From contig JAAONU010000016.1 in assembly GCA_012932295.1 (NCBI GenBank), positions 39,835,241-39,899,240 on the forward strand: a stretch of DNA of 64,000 nucleotides. The letters run 5' to 3'. The notes under the pieces were generated by a model. That model worked only from the letters and a program-made list of their open reading frames with translations, did no database searches and was not told where the DNA came from. The stretch is from Cyclina sinensis (Eukaryota; Mollusca; Bivalvia; Venerida; Veneridae). Made by a program: the position numbers and the translations under genes. Shown here in pieces: positions 42,838 through 56,550 of the stretch (positions are counted from its first letter, which is position 1; each line of letters begins with the position of its first letter).

Positions 42838-45800
42838 TTTTATCATGCAGTGCTGTGTAAATTATTTACTCAAAACGTTGATGCCCAATTTTTCATTTAT
42901 ATACATAGTTTAACTTTGCTATAACATTTGAAATGCATTATTACTTCTAGGTTTGGTGGTATAATAAGTAGAAATTATCAAAAATTAATTAAAATTATTG
43001 AAATTAATCGAAATTATCAAAAATTATTTTTTAAATTATTGAAATTAATCGAAATTATTAAAAATTACTTTTTAATAAAAGGAGGGATAAAAAAAGACCA
43101 CTGGAGCCCCTCTTCCTTAGTCATTTGTAATTTCATGACTCGTTACAACTGTTTTGGTTATCTAAATTTATGTGACTTTTTTGTTAATTTGATATTTGTT
43201 TTATTATTTACTTTCTGATTTTATCTAAAATATTTATTCATATTTTCTCTTAAATAGTGATATGTTGTTTTCATCACATATATCAGATATATCCTGATTG
43301 AATATGTCAAAATGCTAAGGACGCCATTACCTAATGCCTGAATTTCTACTTTTCAATATTTTCTATAATTTACAAAAAAGACCTATATTTTTATATGAAA
43401 TAGTTGAGCTAATTAAAAGAAAAAAGACACTTACTCTGCCTATAAACCTAGCCTTCATCATGGTCACCACCAATGAATTTCCAGTTCAAAATGCTCGGAG
43501 AAAATGTTAACTTCTCTAGCAGTTCAGTCGGTATTGGTCATTAATTAAATATCCTACATGGAGGAGATCGATTGATATTGAAACTTGTATGATAGACCTT
43601 TAGTAAATTATTTAAGTAAATTATTACGACTTGGTCATGTTGACAGGCAGACGATAAATCAAATGTTGTCTGTTTTATGACTACGTAAACTGACGTCTTT
43701 ATTTAGATGATTTCAGCTTGAAAAGCCAAGATTATGTGACAATAGGGTTCAGTCATAGACATGCGGAAATCCCGATAAATGAACACAAAAGAAAAATTTG
43801 AGGCACACCGCCAACTGTATTCAGCTTATTGCTATTAAAAATGTTATTTACCATGTAATTCTTAATTAGAGCTTTTTTAATATTATAAATTTATTAATTG
43901 AAAATAAATATTAATTAACATTACTACTTTGTAAAAAAGTAGAGAGTCGGTTACATCATTTCTGTAATCATTTTTGCCTTTTTCAAATAGCTCTATACAC
44001 AAATGCCTTTTTTTGTTTTTACCTGTGTTTCTTCAGTCCGACAATGTTATACCGGTAATTCATATATAATATTCCCGATTCCTCATTTAATACGTAACAA
44101 CCATAAAACAGTTAAAACTTACAAATACAACGAAACTTCATTTTTTTAGGAATGTTATTCATTAATAACTAGATATAATGATGTCATTGTTTTCACATTA
44201 TTGTAAAATAATTGCTCCTGCATAATAGCCTTAACAAGTATAGTTTGACAAGCATTGAATTGCCAAAAACCAGACTGTCCTTTCATAAAACGGGTTGTAT
44301 CAATTAAGCAAGATAATATCTGTAATGGTCTGTAGTTTGTTGTACAAGATTTGTCACTATCACAAAGTATTGAAACTTGAAACTTGGTATGAGCGCCACG
44401 TATACATGTGATAGTTTTATTTTTCTGAAAGGTCCTAGGGAGAGACTATTCAATGTACATGTATAGTGATTTTACATTCTGTAACGTGTAGAAATGTTAA
44501 TTAAGTTTGTTATAACATGAGGTATAACATTAGCGGGCAATTTCAACATTTTTGGATTGAGACCGTCGAATCCTATTGCTTTTGTCGTACTTAATAGGCA
44601 CATTACTCCTTGTTCAAAGACGTGCCTTAATTGATTAAGTGCAAACCAGTTTGTGTGAAATCAGTGACAAACGACCAGCTATATGTTCTGAAGTTCAGAG
44701 AGATCGTTAGTTTAAACAATATTTTATTCAGAGAAAACATTTACAACATGCGATATAAACAACACATCAAGGACGAGTAGAAAGCTCCAAGCTTATGTAA
44801 AATCTCTCCTTACTGTAGAGAGATCGTTAAGAAACGTTTGTTCCGAATCTTTATGTGACTTTATTTGACCAATGCAGCTCTTTTCTCAAATCATTTCCAT
44901 GCAAACATCTGGTAAAATATACTAATCAAAATCGAAGACACCCACCCCTGTTACAATGATAATTTGTTTGTATGTAAGTTGTCGAAAATAGTTGAAGGTT
45001 TACTTTACACACTGACTGCTACACAAGTTGAGTTAAATCATGACGTTTAATATCTCTATCAGTTCAACCGGAATTGGTCATTAATTAAATATCCTACACG
45101 GAGATCGATTGATATTGAAACTCTTATAAATGACAGACCATCTTAAGTATTGGTCATGTTGACAGGCAGACGATAAATCAAATGTTGTCATTCGTACTTT
45201 GTTTAACAACTTTGTACAACACATTTAGATTCTATCGTTCTGTTGAGAAAAATTAGTATAAGGAGGATTTCGCTATTAATTTTTAAAAAATCAGGAAACT
45301 TTACAAATTCAGAATATATCAACTGCCTTTGAACTATTTAAGATCGTGTCCCCGAACATACTGTTAATTATTTGCCAGTATGAATTTAAGTTATAAGAGT
45401 TTATTCAGTTGAGATTTGATCACATCTAGGGTCTTCCTTGAAATATTTCATTCTCTCTTGATTCATGTCAACAAAATTATTCAGTGTTTCCTTTACATGT
45501 CTAAAAAATTTTCGTACGGGGTCGAATACATAATGCGCATTTCTTAAATATAAACTCATTATAGTTTCCGAAATACACTGTTTGGTTGTTAACACAGACT
45601 TATGATCACTGTGACCAAATACTAATGTAAATTATGACTGTAGTACGATAGTCTTTTGAGTAATAAATACCGACATAGAAACTTTAAATGTTGAATAAAC
45701 ACGCAATACTTATAAAATATTTGCCTATTTAATTATGTACAGTGACATATCGGTATTTGTGAAGTTAGCTGTTACTAGCAATATTTTCTAACTGAATAAT

Positions 45801-46299
45801 CGAAAGACTAATGACTTGATCGATGACATTTTACTTCTTCATAAGCCTAGGGCTATACAGCTGTAAGGTGAAACAAAAATAGAGAGTGAAGATGTCTCTT
45901 ATCTCAGTTTTACTGCTTAAGGTGAAGGTCACAAAGACTCAGCACTCAGGTGAGCTAAAACGAACTGTATTTGATAAAAGAAATAAGCTGTCAACCAAAA
46001 TTTCAAGACTTTAACTTCTCTGAACTATGACATAGATATGAATTTAACTGAAAATATTTCATTTCATTCTTACAGATCAACCAAACAGTATGCACCACTT
46101 CAGGTAACAATGGTCTTAAAATGAACTTTACCATGAATACTGTATTTATGATGCCCGAGTCTTGCATCATTTCATTTCTATGTCCTTAAAGATGTGTCAC
46201 ACGCAAATTCGTTGAACTGATATCCTCTGCCTAATGATACAAATCACTGGACATACCAGTTCTAAGATATGACTCCGGACAGAAATTTCGTAGACAAGA
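42838..46299. other. gene-free sequence with a 150-bp spaced direct repeat
   Basis: 43520-43670 and 45060-45189 share ATTGGTCATTAATTAAATATCCTAC and CATGTTGACAGGCAGACGATAAATCA in direct orientation, 1.5 kb apart. An isolated element end CACTCAGGTGAGCTAAAA is at 45941-45958. No coding region is recognised. Confidence 0.6.
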
Positions 46300-47135
46300 T
46301 GTCTATTTAAAAGAAAAATAACAAAGGGACATAACTAAAAAACGTTTTTGATAGCATTTCACGTGCATCAAGCCCTTATCCATAAATACATTCACGCCAA
46401 GTTTTATTAAAATGTAACCAACCAGTTAAAAATATGGATCCGGACGAAAATTTTCCTTTAAAAGATGCCTATTATAAGTAACAGAGGGCCATAACTCAAT
46501 AACGCAAAAGTGGATGTTGATGGCATTACCCGTGCATCATGCACTTATCCATATATACATTCGTGCCAAGTTTTATTTTAATAAAACAAGCCAGTTCTAA
46601 GACATGGATCCTGACGGAAATTTTCCTTAAAAAAACATTTTTTAAAGTAACAAAGGGCCATAATTCAATAACGCACAGGCGGATTTGGTAGGCATTTCTC
46701 GTGCATTATCCCCTCATCCATATATATACATTCATACCAAGTTTTATTAAAATGTTACCAGCCAGTTCAAAGATATGGATCCGGAAGGAAATTCTCCTTC
46801 AAACAATGCCTTTTTTAAGTAACAAAAGGCCTCACAATTCAATAATGCACAGACGGATTTGGATGGTATTTCCCCTGCACCATGCCCTCATCCATATATA
46901 TGAAGATTTATTAAAATATTACCAGCCAGTTCAAAGATATGAATCCGGACGGAAATTTTCCATTAAAAATGCCCTTTGTAAGTAACAAAGGGCCCCATAA
47001 TTCAATAATGCACAGGTGGATTTGGAAGGCATTTCTCATGCATCATGCCCTCATCCATATATAAATTCATACAAAGTTTTATTTAAATGTAACCAGCCAG
47101 TTCAAAGATATGGATCCGGGTGGAAGGACAACGCC
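46300..47135 (+). repeat. about five tandem units of ~170 bp
   Basis: ATATGGATCCGGACGGAAATT-type sequence recurs at 46434, 46604, 46775, 46939 and 47110 (spacing 170, 171, 164, 171). Units also share AAGTAACAAAGGGCCATAA and CCAAGTTTTATTAAAATGT. Non-coding array. Confidence 0.85.
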
Positions 47136-47453
47136 ATTTCAATATCCCCGATTTCATTGGCGAGGGATAATAAATCAAGGTAAGTAATCGTTCCGGGCTG
47201 ATTTGGATAATTCCCCGTTGCCGAACTGATTCAGAGTTTTAGCATCGGGTTGATTCAATAGAATAAATCCAAACAGGTGAGTAGGAGTTATGAAACTCAT
47301 CAAATAATGCATAATATAACTAGTACCACGGAACATTACCATGTTCAGTATGTCTTCAAACACTAATATTTTTCTATTTACCCATTTGCTTTTATAGACT
47401 TAATCGAATTTTCTTGAAACCTATATGCAAACGTCTGCACACTCAATGTAATT

Positions 47454-47741
47454 TTGCCTATTTTCAGAGGAATAAACGATGCATTAGCAGTTGTATTAGA
47501 CGTCAGAATGTCTTTACATGATCAAGAATGTAAATTAAAATTAACAAAAAGCCCAAAACAATTATTATGCAAAATAATAGACAAAAAGTGTATGTCGGAA
47601 TGGAAACCGATTGCCAATGGATCAGGAAACGGGTTGCTTCAGCAAAAGATCCGAAACATTGTTGTACTTGAACTGTTTTGTTTTTGGAAGCGTTTTAAGC
47701 GTGAAAAGCGACATATAAAGTTATGTAAGCCAGAACTATGA
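47454..47741 (+). other. conserved partial reading frame, left arm copy
   Basis: A frame after a good acceptor (CTATTTTCAG at about 47457-47466) encodes GINDALAVVLDVRMSLHDQE and a lysine-rich continuation. The right arm (minus strand, 50221-49919) encodes almost the same residues before the frames diverge. I do not recognise the protein. It may be an exon remnant captured by the element. Confidence 0.35.
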
Positions 47742-48924
47742 AAAGATATGCTTTTGAGAATAGCTAAATAGTGCCTAGAAAGCAATTGAATGAAAAGACT
47801 GACTTTTTAGCAGAATCCGGAGGATATAAATATTGACATTTTTATGGGGATTTATGTGGAGGTTATACATGGCAAATGCAAGGAGAAACAACATTGATTT
47901 ACGGTTTGAAATATATGAAGCATATTTTTATGTTAAAACAAGGTTGATTCAAATTTGGAAATGGTTATACATCGCCAAAGTAGTGGTGTATTTATTCCAC
48001 AGGCATTTTTCACTATAAGAATATTAAATTACAAGCAAACGACATTATTTATTGTATTTTTCATTATTAATCAACCATTATTATGGGAGCAAACACTGTA
48101 AAAAATATTACATTATCAACTCGTCAAAACTGTCTTGTAATGTTCTTATCTTTTATTCTATGTTCTTACTCCACCTCTAGCCCTTTCTGGAGCATACTTT
48201 GAATATTTCATCATTGTGGAAGTAATGTTTCTTTCCATTTGATTTTATCACTCTATAATAAAAGAAGAAAATAACAATATTACTCTTCCCTAAACTGCCT
48301 GTAATGCTTTACAAACTGAAGAAACTTTGAAGCAAAACATGTATAAATTACGGACGTACGTGTGCTAATGTGTATGCCGCCAAACTGTGGTGGGGACATA
48401 AATAAACTTAGGGTACCTGTGCCCGGCTTCAAGTCGTATATATGTGTTCAACATAAAACGAATGGCTTGACAGTCATTATTTAATGTCTGTCAAAATACT
48501 ATCTTTAATTTGTTTACAAAAGCAAAAAGAATGTCACGGAATGCGAATCTCGCGCTATTATCGCCAATTTCAAAGTGAACTTGTTCTCGGCGTAAAGAAT
48601 AGTTAAAAACTTCAACCTATGTGGTGTAGACTGAATAGGGAAAATAAAATTTACCGCTAATTACTAAAAAATTTAAAGAAATTCATGATATTTGGTAAAT
48701 TACTTTTGCAAATAAAATACGAATTGGCCTAGTAAAATTCAATGAAATGCATGTCGGTAATGTGGCGAATAAAAATGAAGAATACACTGGAACAGTAGCG
48801 ATTAATCAATATGATATGTATAATTAAGCTCTGTTAATAACGTTACATTTCTACCATGCTCGTTTTCTCAAAATATCAACCTTTTTTCCCCAGCAAATAG
48901 CAACTATTTTTCTTCACGAAATAA

Positions 48925-49560
48925 CGCGATTTCACTATCTCGAAATAACATTTCGTTTGTTTTTTTGCGAAATAATAACATTGCGTTTAAACGAAATAAC
49001 AACATTTCGTTCTAACGAATTAATTAACGAAATATGTTTCGTTCTTTTTTCCCTGAAATGTCGCTTTATCGTTATTTCGATATAATAACATTCCGTTTCA
49101 ACAACAACTTTTCGTTTTAACAAAATGGCGCAATTAGGTTAAAACGAAATGTTATTGTTCAAACAAAATTGCGTGAATTCGTTTAAATGAAAGGTCGCTA
49201 TTTCGAAATAACAATAGCATTATATGGTTAAAACGACATGTTGTTACATCGTTACAATGAAATGTTGTTATTTTCAAGATAACGAAATGTTTTTTGCGTT
49301 TAAACGAAATGTTATTTCAGTAAAACGAAAAGTTTGTTATGTCATTTAAACGGAATGTTGTTATATCGAGATAGCGAAATGGCTTTATTTCGTTACACGA
49401 AATAAATTTAAGAATTGAGATTGTTAACGAGCAGTTGAATTCAGCATAACCTTTCGTTAATTTGTTTAATTGAACGAAATGACAGAATTTCGTGAAAACG
49501 AAATATTGTTCTTTCATGAAAACGAAATGTTGATAATTAAAAAAACAAACAAACAAACAA
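48925..49560. repeat. ACGAAAT/ATTTCGT palindromic field
   Basis: Twenty or more copies of AACGAAATGTTGTTAT-like words in both orientations over about 600 bases. It can fold into many alternative stems. Confidence 0.75.
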
Positions 49561-49918
49561 AAAACGCGATGCATATGTCGCTCCGATTTCATGTTTTATT
49601 TTCTTGTTTATAAGAAAAAATCAATAGTGTTGAAAGGTCAAAACAAAGCCGTAGCATCTGTTTATGATTCTAATTATGTTTTTACACTGAGATTATTCAG
49701 TTATATCTTTTAGAAACAAATGTTCAGTGTAAGAGTATATGAAAATAGATAAAACAATTTTAAATTACATCATGCCGAACACTGGAATTTGCCGAGTACA
49801 AGTTCCCACAATTAATTTACATGTGTGTCCCTTTTCATTCAATTGCTTTCTAGGTAGATATCCCAAGGCACTATTTAGCTGATCTCAAAAGCATATTTCA
49901 CACAAGAACCGAACGCTA

Positions 49919-50221
49919 CTAAGCAGTTAAAATACACATACAATGCTTAAAATGCTTCAAAAACAAAACAGTCCAAGTATGACAATGTTTTGGATCTTTT
50001 GCCGAAGCAACCCGTTTCCTGATCCATTGGCACCCGATTTCCATACACTTTTTGCCTATCATTTTGCATAGCAATTGTTTGGGACTTTTTCTTAATTTTA
50101 ATTTACATTCTTGATCATGTAAGGACATTCTGACGTCTGATACAACTGCTAATGCATCGTTTATTCCTCTGAAAATAGGCAAAATGACATTGAGTGTGCA
50201 GAAGTTGCATTTAGGTTTCAA
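49919..50221 (-). other. conserved partial reading frame, right arm copy
   Basis: Inverted counterpart of 47454-47741. It shares DVRMSLHDQECKLKL with substitutions at a few positions, after the same CTATTTTCAG acceptor. Confidence 0.35.
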
Positions 50222-50466
50222 GAAAATTCGATTAAGTCTATAAAAGCAAATGGGTAAATAGAAAAATATTAGTGTTTGAAGACATACTGAACACGGTAAT
50301 GTTCCGTGGTACTAGTTATATCATGTATTAAGTGAAATTTCAACTTTTCAGAGAGTGTCATAACTCCTACTCACCTGCTTGAATTTATTCTATTAAATCA
50401 ACCCGGTCACGGTGCTAAAACTCCGAATCAGTTTGGAAATGGGAAATTATCCAAATCAGCCCGGAA

Positions 50467-51162
50467 CGAGTACATACTATTTTTTAATTCATAAACTGTA
50501 AAAGCATGTTCACCTTATGATATCCCCTCCACATATAGTGTGTATTTTTGTGGATTATTATGTTGAAATGTTTCTTTTTTTTTTTGGTTGATTTGTTAGT
50601 TAGTTGATTTCTTGTCCAGGCCATAACTTCTTTAACCATAAAGGGATTACAATATAAATGGGCACAAAGGGCAATGTGCAGAGCATTAGATACAGGTCCC
50701 ATTACCAATGTCAAGGTCATAGTTGGAGGTGAGAACACTAAATTAGTAAAACAGTGACTAAATATAGTGTTACAGAACTTAGATGCATAGTTTAAACCCT
50801 GAAGAGAACACTGTAAATGGACTAATTAAATTATGTGATGTGTAGTTTATCACACTTTAAACTGTATAGAGTTTGAAACATGCATCTTTATTACTGAGGG
50901 ATAGCAATTTCATTCGAAATAATAAGTAATACTTTCTAAGCCAAAATGGGAGATAACTTTGCAGTAAGACAGCTAACATTAATGGCATTTAAAATAGTTT
51001 AAAACAGGTATCTTGAATGGTTATGGACAGAGCTACTCTATATATGTAAGACAGTGCACAAAATTTTCTAGGTAAAAAAAGGGAATATAAAATTGTAACT
51101 ATACAGGTAAGAGTTATCAAACCTTGGTCAAAGACCTGGACTTACAGCCTGAAAGAAGTATA
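50467..51162. other. gene-free sequence
   Basis: Contains a short repeat-derived piece (TTTCTTGTCCAGGCCATAAC...TCAAGGTCATAGTTGG, about 50608-50730). Nothing else can be named. Confidence 0.5.
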
Positions 51163-52014
51163 AACAAGAGGGCCATGATGGCCCTAGATCGCTCACCTGA
51201 ATATGACTCCTTTTAACAAAATTGTTATGGACCTGATTAATTGACCCCAGATGACCCATATTCGAACTAGACCTAAAAATTACCGAAACAAATTTTCTGA
51301 CAAATTTCCAGGTTATTTGGACTGAAAATAATACCTCTAAAGTTTTAAAAAGGTTTTCCCATATTTGGGTTCTGTGACCTAGTTCTTGAACCCAGATGAC
51401 CCATATTCAAACTTTAGCTAGAAATCATTGAAACAACCTTTTTGACAAATTTTCAGGATATTTGGACTGAAAATGTAACTTCTGGCATATTAACAAGGTT
51501 TTTCCATTTTGGGCTCTGTGACCTAGTTTTTGACCCCAGATGACCCATATATATATATTCGAACTCGAGCTGGAAATCATTGAAACAACCTTTCTGACAA
51601 ATTTCCGGATATTTGAACTGAAAAAGTAGCCTCTAGAATGTTAACAAGGTTTTTCCACATTTGGGCTCTGTGACCTGGTTTTTGACCCAAGATGACCCAT
51701 ATTCGAACATGAGCTAGAAATTATTGAAACAACCTTTCTGACAAATTTCCAGGTTATTTGAACTGAAAATGTAGCCTCTAGATTGTTAACAAGGTTTTTC
51801 TATTTTTGGGCTTTGTGACCTAATTTTTCAACCCAGATAACCCATGTTTAAACTCGTCTGAGATATCACTGGGACAAACATCCTGACTAAGGTTCGTAAC
51901 AATTGAGGCAAAAATGTGACCACTAGAGTGTTAACAAACTAAGTGTGGATGGACGACAGATGACGGACATTGATCAATCCTAATAGCTGACCATGAGCAA
52001 GCTCAGGTGAGCTA
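51163..52014. mobile_element. short element with ~145-bp units (reverse orientation)
   Basis: Starts AACAAGAGGGCCATGATGGCC...GCTCACCTGAATATG and ends AAGCTCAGGTGAGCTA. CAGATGACCCATATTC recurs with spacing of 145, 144, 152 (with an 8-base AT insertion) and 145. It belongs to the same family as 35940-36989, inverted. Confidence 0.75.
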
Positions 52015-52560
52015 AAAAGCTTTAAACTTCTTTTTGGTTGTGGAGATGAACAATATTTCTTAACATTTTGCATAGCGTTGGTAAGTCCAAAAAGGGGAGA
52101 TAGATTTGTAAAAACTGGTAAGAGTTATCTGACCTTGCATGGTGAAGTTAAGCAATTACTCAAACCCATTTGTGAAGTTTCCAATGGATAACATCATTGA
52201 CTGGGGAGATATCCAATTCAGGCAAAAACTTAAACCTAAATTGTCTAAGTCTAAAACAGGGACAACTGAAATAACTGTTGACTGAGTTGCATGACTTGTG
52301 AGATTCATGCACCATATTATAGGAAGTAAGCATGTGAAGTCTGAAGCAAATATCTTCGAGTGTATACAAGATATTAGCCTTTCAAAAAACTTTAACCAAT
52401 GCAGACACAGTGTTGAGTATGTAGCTCTTAGTCTACGAATAGTCAAGCTAACAATGTGATCCCTAGGGGTGTGCCAACAGTTGGAGGGCAGCTTAACAAT
52501 GCTACATTACCAAAATTTCAGAGCTCGGGGCTTGGTGGTTTCAGACCATAAGATTTAGGT
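52015..52560. other. gene-free sequence
   Basis: Repeat-like in texture but without a terminus I can define. No gene. Confidence 0.4.
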
Positions 52561-53276
52561 TTTTATGCTCCCAGAAGGGCGAGCATATAGTTGCCACTTT
52601 GTCCGTCCGTCATAATTTTGTCCGGAGCATAACTTGAAAACCCCTGTATATAATTTGTTTAAACTGCACACAGTGGTAGTGGGCATTGACGCGGAGTGCA
52701 GTGCCAAAGAACCATAACTCTATTTTGCCCTGTTTTTGAATTATCTCCCATTTTAGAAAAATCTTGTCCGGAGCATATCCTGAAAACCCTTGGACATAAT
52801 TTGTTTAAACTGCACACAGTGGTAGAGGGCATTGACGCGGAGTGCAGTGCCAAAGAACTATAACTCTATTTTGCCCTGTTTTTGAATTATCTCCCATTTT
52901 AGAAAAATCTTGTCCAGAGCATAACCTGAAAACCCTTGGACATAATTTGTTTAAACTGCTCACAGTGGTAGAGGGCATTGACGCAGAGTGCAGTGCCAAA
53001 GAACCATAACTCTTTTTTGCCCTATTTTTGAATTATCTCCCTTTTTAGAAAAATCATGTCCGGAGCATAACCTGAAAACCCTTGGAGATAATTATGCTCC
53101 CCGAAGGGCGAGCATATAGTTGCCGTTTTGTCCGTCCGTCTGTCCTGTTCGTTCGTCCATTCGTCTGTCATAATTTTGTCCGGAACATAACACAAAAACT
53201 ATGAGAGATATAAAGACCAAAAATTCATAGGTAGTTAGTTAGCAGTGCACAAGAACCATGACTCTTGCTTTATTAT
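52561..53276. mobile_element. GAGCATATAG-type element(s) with 146-bp units
   Basis: Begins TTTTATGCTCCCAGAAGGGCGAGCATATAG with CCGTCCGTC. TCCGGAGCATAACCTGAAAAC recurs at 52621, 52767, 52913 and 53059, exactly 146 apart each time. A second head of the same kind starts at about 53093. Confidence 0.75.
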
Positions 53277-54905
53277 CCCCCCCCCCCCCATGGGGGGCAT
53301 ATAGTTTTGCAAATGTCGTTCAGTCGGTCGGTAGGTCTGTCGGTCGGTCCGTCGGTAGACACTTTGTTTCAGATCAATAACTAGAGAACTCTTTGACCTA
53401 GGTTCACCAAACTTGGTGTGCTGGTTGGTCATCACCAGTAGATGACCCTATTGATTTTGAGGTCATTAGGTCAAAGGCCAAGCTCACAGGGACCTTCATC
53501 CTAAAAACGGTTTCCGATCAATTACTAGAGAACTCTTTGACCTAGGTTCACCAAACTTGGTGTGCTGGTTGGTCATCACCAGTAGATGACCCTTATTGAT
53601 TTTGAGGTCATTAGGTCAAAGGTCAAGATCACAGAGACTTTCATCCTAAAAACGGTTTCCGATCAAAATTAGAGAACGCTTTGACCTATGTTCACTAAAC
53701 TTGGTATGCTTGTTGGTCATCACCAGTAGATGACCCCTATTGACTTTGAGGTCATTAGGTCAAAGATCAAGATCACAGGGACTTTCATCCTAAAAACTGT
53801 TTCCCATCAATAACTAGAGAACTCTTTGACTTAGGTTCACCAAACTTGGTATGCTGGTTGGTCATCACCAGTAGATGACCCCTATTGATTTTGAGGTCAT
53901 TAGGTCAAAGGTCAAGATCAAAGGGACTTTCATCCTAAAAACGGTTTCTGATCAATAACTAGAGAACTCTTTGACCTAGGTTCACCAAACTTGGTATGCT
54001 GGTTGGTCATCACCAGTAAATGACCCCTATTGATTTTGAGGTCATTAGGTCAAAGGTCAAGCTCACAGGGACCTTCATCCTAAAAACGGTTACCAATCAA
54101 TAACTAGAGAGCGCTTTGACCTAGGTTCACCAAACTTGGTTTGCTGGTTGGTCATCACCAGCAGATGACCACTATTGACTTTGAGGTCATTAGGTCAAAG
54201 GTCAAGACCACAGAGACTTTCATCCTAAAAACGGTTTCCGATCAATAACTAGAGAATGCTTTGACCTAGGTTCACCAAACTTGGTATGCTGGTTGGTCAT
54301 CACAAGTAGATGACCCCTATTGATTTTGAGGTCATTAGGTCAAAGGTCAAGATCACAGACTTTCATCCTAAAAACAGTTTCCAATCAATAACTAGAGAAT
54401 GCTTTGATCTAGGTTCACCAAACTTGGTATGCTGGTTGGTCATCACCAGTAGATGACGCCTATTGATTTTGAGGTCATTAGGTCAAAGGTCAAGATCACA
54501 GAGACTTTCATCCTAAAAACGGTTTCCGATCAATAACTAGAGAACGCTTTGACCTAGGTTCACCAAACTTGGTATGCTGGTTGGTCATCACCAGTAGATG
54601 ACCCATACTGACTTTGAGGTCATTAGGTCAAAGATCAAGATCACAGAGACTTTCATCCTAAAAACGGTTACCGATCAATAACTAGAGAACTCTTTGACCT
54701 AGGTTCACCAAACTTGGTATGCTGGTTGGTCATCACCAGTAGACGACCCCTATTGATTTTGAGGTCATTAAGTCAAAGGTCAAGAACACACAGACTTTCA
54801 TCCTAAAAACGGTTTCCGATCAATAACTAGAGAACGCTTTGGCCCAACCACAAGCAATTAGGTGCTGCTGGGGGGGCATGCATGTTTTACAAACATTTCT
54901 TGTTA
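53277..54905. mobile_element. element with ten ~145-bp tandem units
   Basis: Starts with C13 then ATGGGGGGCATATAG and ends GGGGGGGCATGCATG...CATTTCTTGTTAA. GATCAATAACTAGAGAACTC starts units at 53372, 53516, 53661, 53805, 53950, 54095, 54240, 54383, 54528, 54673 and 54818, spacing 143-145. Non-coding. Related to 58905-59772. Confidence 0.85.
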
Positions 54906-56550
54906 ATTTTTGAGTTATTGCCCTTTAAAATTTTTCATACTTATTTTTTGTCCGGGGCATATCTCACAAAGTATAAGAGATATTAACATGAAACTTTATT
55001 GGCAGATAGATCTCTATGAGGAGATCAGTTTTGCATGGCATGGAATCTTGTAGCTTAATGCTAGGAACATTCCTTGCCAGGTTTCATCAACTTTGATGGT
55101 TCAGGAGATGTCATTTAAAGCAATGACAGATGACATAAGATGCACATAGGCAATCACAGGTGAGCTAAAAACAAATGAATCTGCAACATGTTTTTTTTCT
55201 ACAAAGTTTCATTTTTTTTCTTTTTTCCATTTAATCTTAATTTCATTGCACAGTTTCAAAAATTTGTAGATATATGTACAAGTTCATATGACATACAAAA
55301 ATGTTTTAATATATCACAAAATAAATATCTCAACAGTTATCAAATCCACAATCATCATTTAGTTAAAATATTTTTCAGTCACAAGATGCTATGAGTATAT
55401 ATGGTGAACAGTTCCTGGGTGAATCAGTTAACAAAAACAAAAACCTCATTCATTCTTGGAAAACAATAGTTTAAAACTACTTTGAACTCTATACAATAAA
55501 ATAGAACAAGTCTGTCCTATGTGTTGTTATAAAAGGATATGTTTTTTGTTTCCTTTCATACGAAAATAATGAGATAATCACTATATGTATGTAGCAAACG
55601 ATACACATCATTAAACTGTTCTGCATTGGAAAGACAGTTCCTTTAAAAAAACCCAAAAAACTAGCTATTTGTCCACTAAAACTTCTTAAAATATCAGATA
55701 TATCCATGTCACCATTAGAAAGTTAGAGAAAAATGTCATACTACACTGAAACTAACATTTACATTCAAGTATGTCTAAGTTTACATGTTTAAACACTAAT
55801 TAAAATGCCTTGTCTGAATTTTTGTATAACTCATTTGAAAATGATACAAACAACATTCACACAACAAAATGAAAAAATCTGTTCAATACAACAATTTTTA
55901 CTGGCAGGGAACCAATATTCACAGACACAAATATATGATTATTCATTACTAACTAGATAAACGGAAAACAAGGTATCTGTAACAGTCCTACACTGCACTC
56001 CTGGTTCAACTGAAAAAGTTGGCAGAGTGATCATCTACTGAATTTGCATTTTATCTGTTAAACGTACAGAAAGAGGTAGTATTTCGTAAGTAAGTGCAAT
56101 AAAGTATTTTTTTAAGGATTATGTATTTCTTTTACTATTACAATACCAGTTAGCTGTATATTCCTTTTCTTATTTACCATTTCACAGCATGCTCATGTTG
56201 TTACATCAGTACACAAAAGCTACAGTAAGAAGATGGTTCACTTCCTCATGTACAAAACAGCTCTTTAGATTTGAGTTTGTGAAACATACTGGTTACTCAA
56301 CCCAAACTCTTAATTTGTACAGTGATAAATATTGTCCAAGTCTAATGACCATTATCACTTACCCAAGGATGCAAAGTATGACAAAAGTGGACTAAAAATG
56401 ATCATGAAAAAATCTAAAGGAGCTCTCTGAGCATAATTAAGCTTAATAACTAAAACATATCACAGTCACTTTTAAGGTGGGTTATTAATTTCTGGCTGCC
56501 CAGATCATTATAATTCTATTTTCAAGTATTTTGGAAAACAAATTAATAGA
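54906..56550. other. gene-free sequence
   Basis: Up to about 55168 it reads like the tail of an element (...CACAGGTGAGCTAAAA). The rest is AT-rich single-copy-like DNA without a recognisable gene. Confidence 0.5.

Larger units (their letters stand above)
47189..50466. mobile_element. 3.3-kb inverted-repeat element
   Basis: Arms 47189-47796 and about 49837-50466 are reverse complements with roughly one change in ten bases, both beginning CGTTCCGGGCTGATTTGG. The same partial reading frame is present in each arm. The loop holds a field of ACGAAAT palindromes. No transposase and no certain target duplication. Confidence 0.75.

Noticed and set aside
43520..45189. LTR retrotransposon
   Set aside because: The direct repeats are short and diverged, and no gag, pol or primer-binding site is visible between them.
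45401..45595. 64-codon minus-strand frame with a charged composition
   Set aside because: It has no ATG at its start, no motif and no neighbouring exon I could join. Too little to call a gene.
53277..54905. CRISPR-like or satellite array
   Set aside because: The units are contiguous with no spacers, and they sit inside a defined dispersed element in a eukaryotic genome.
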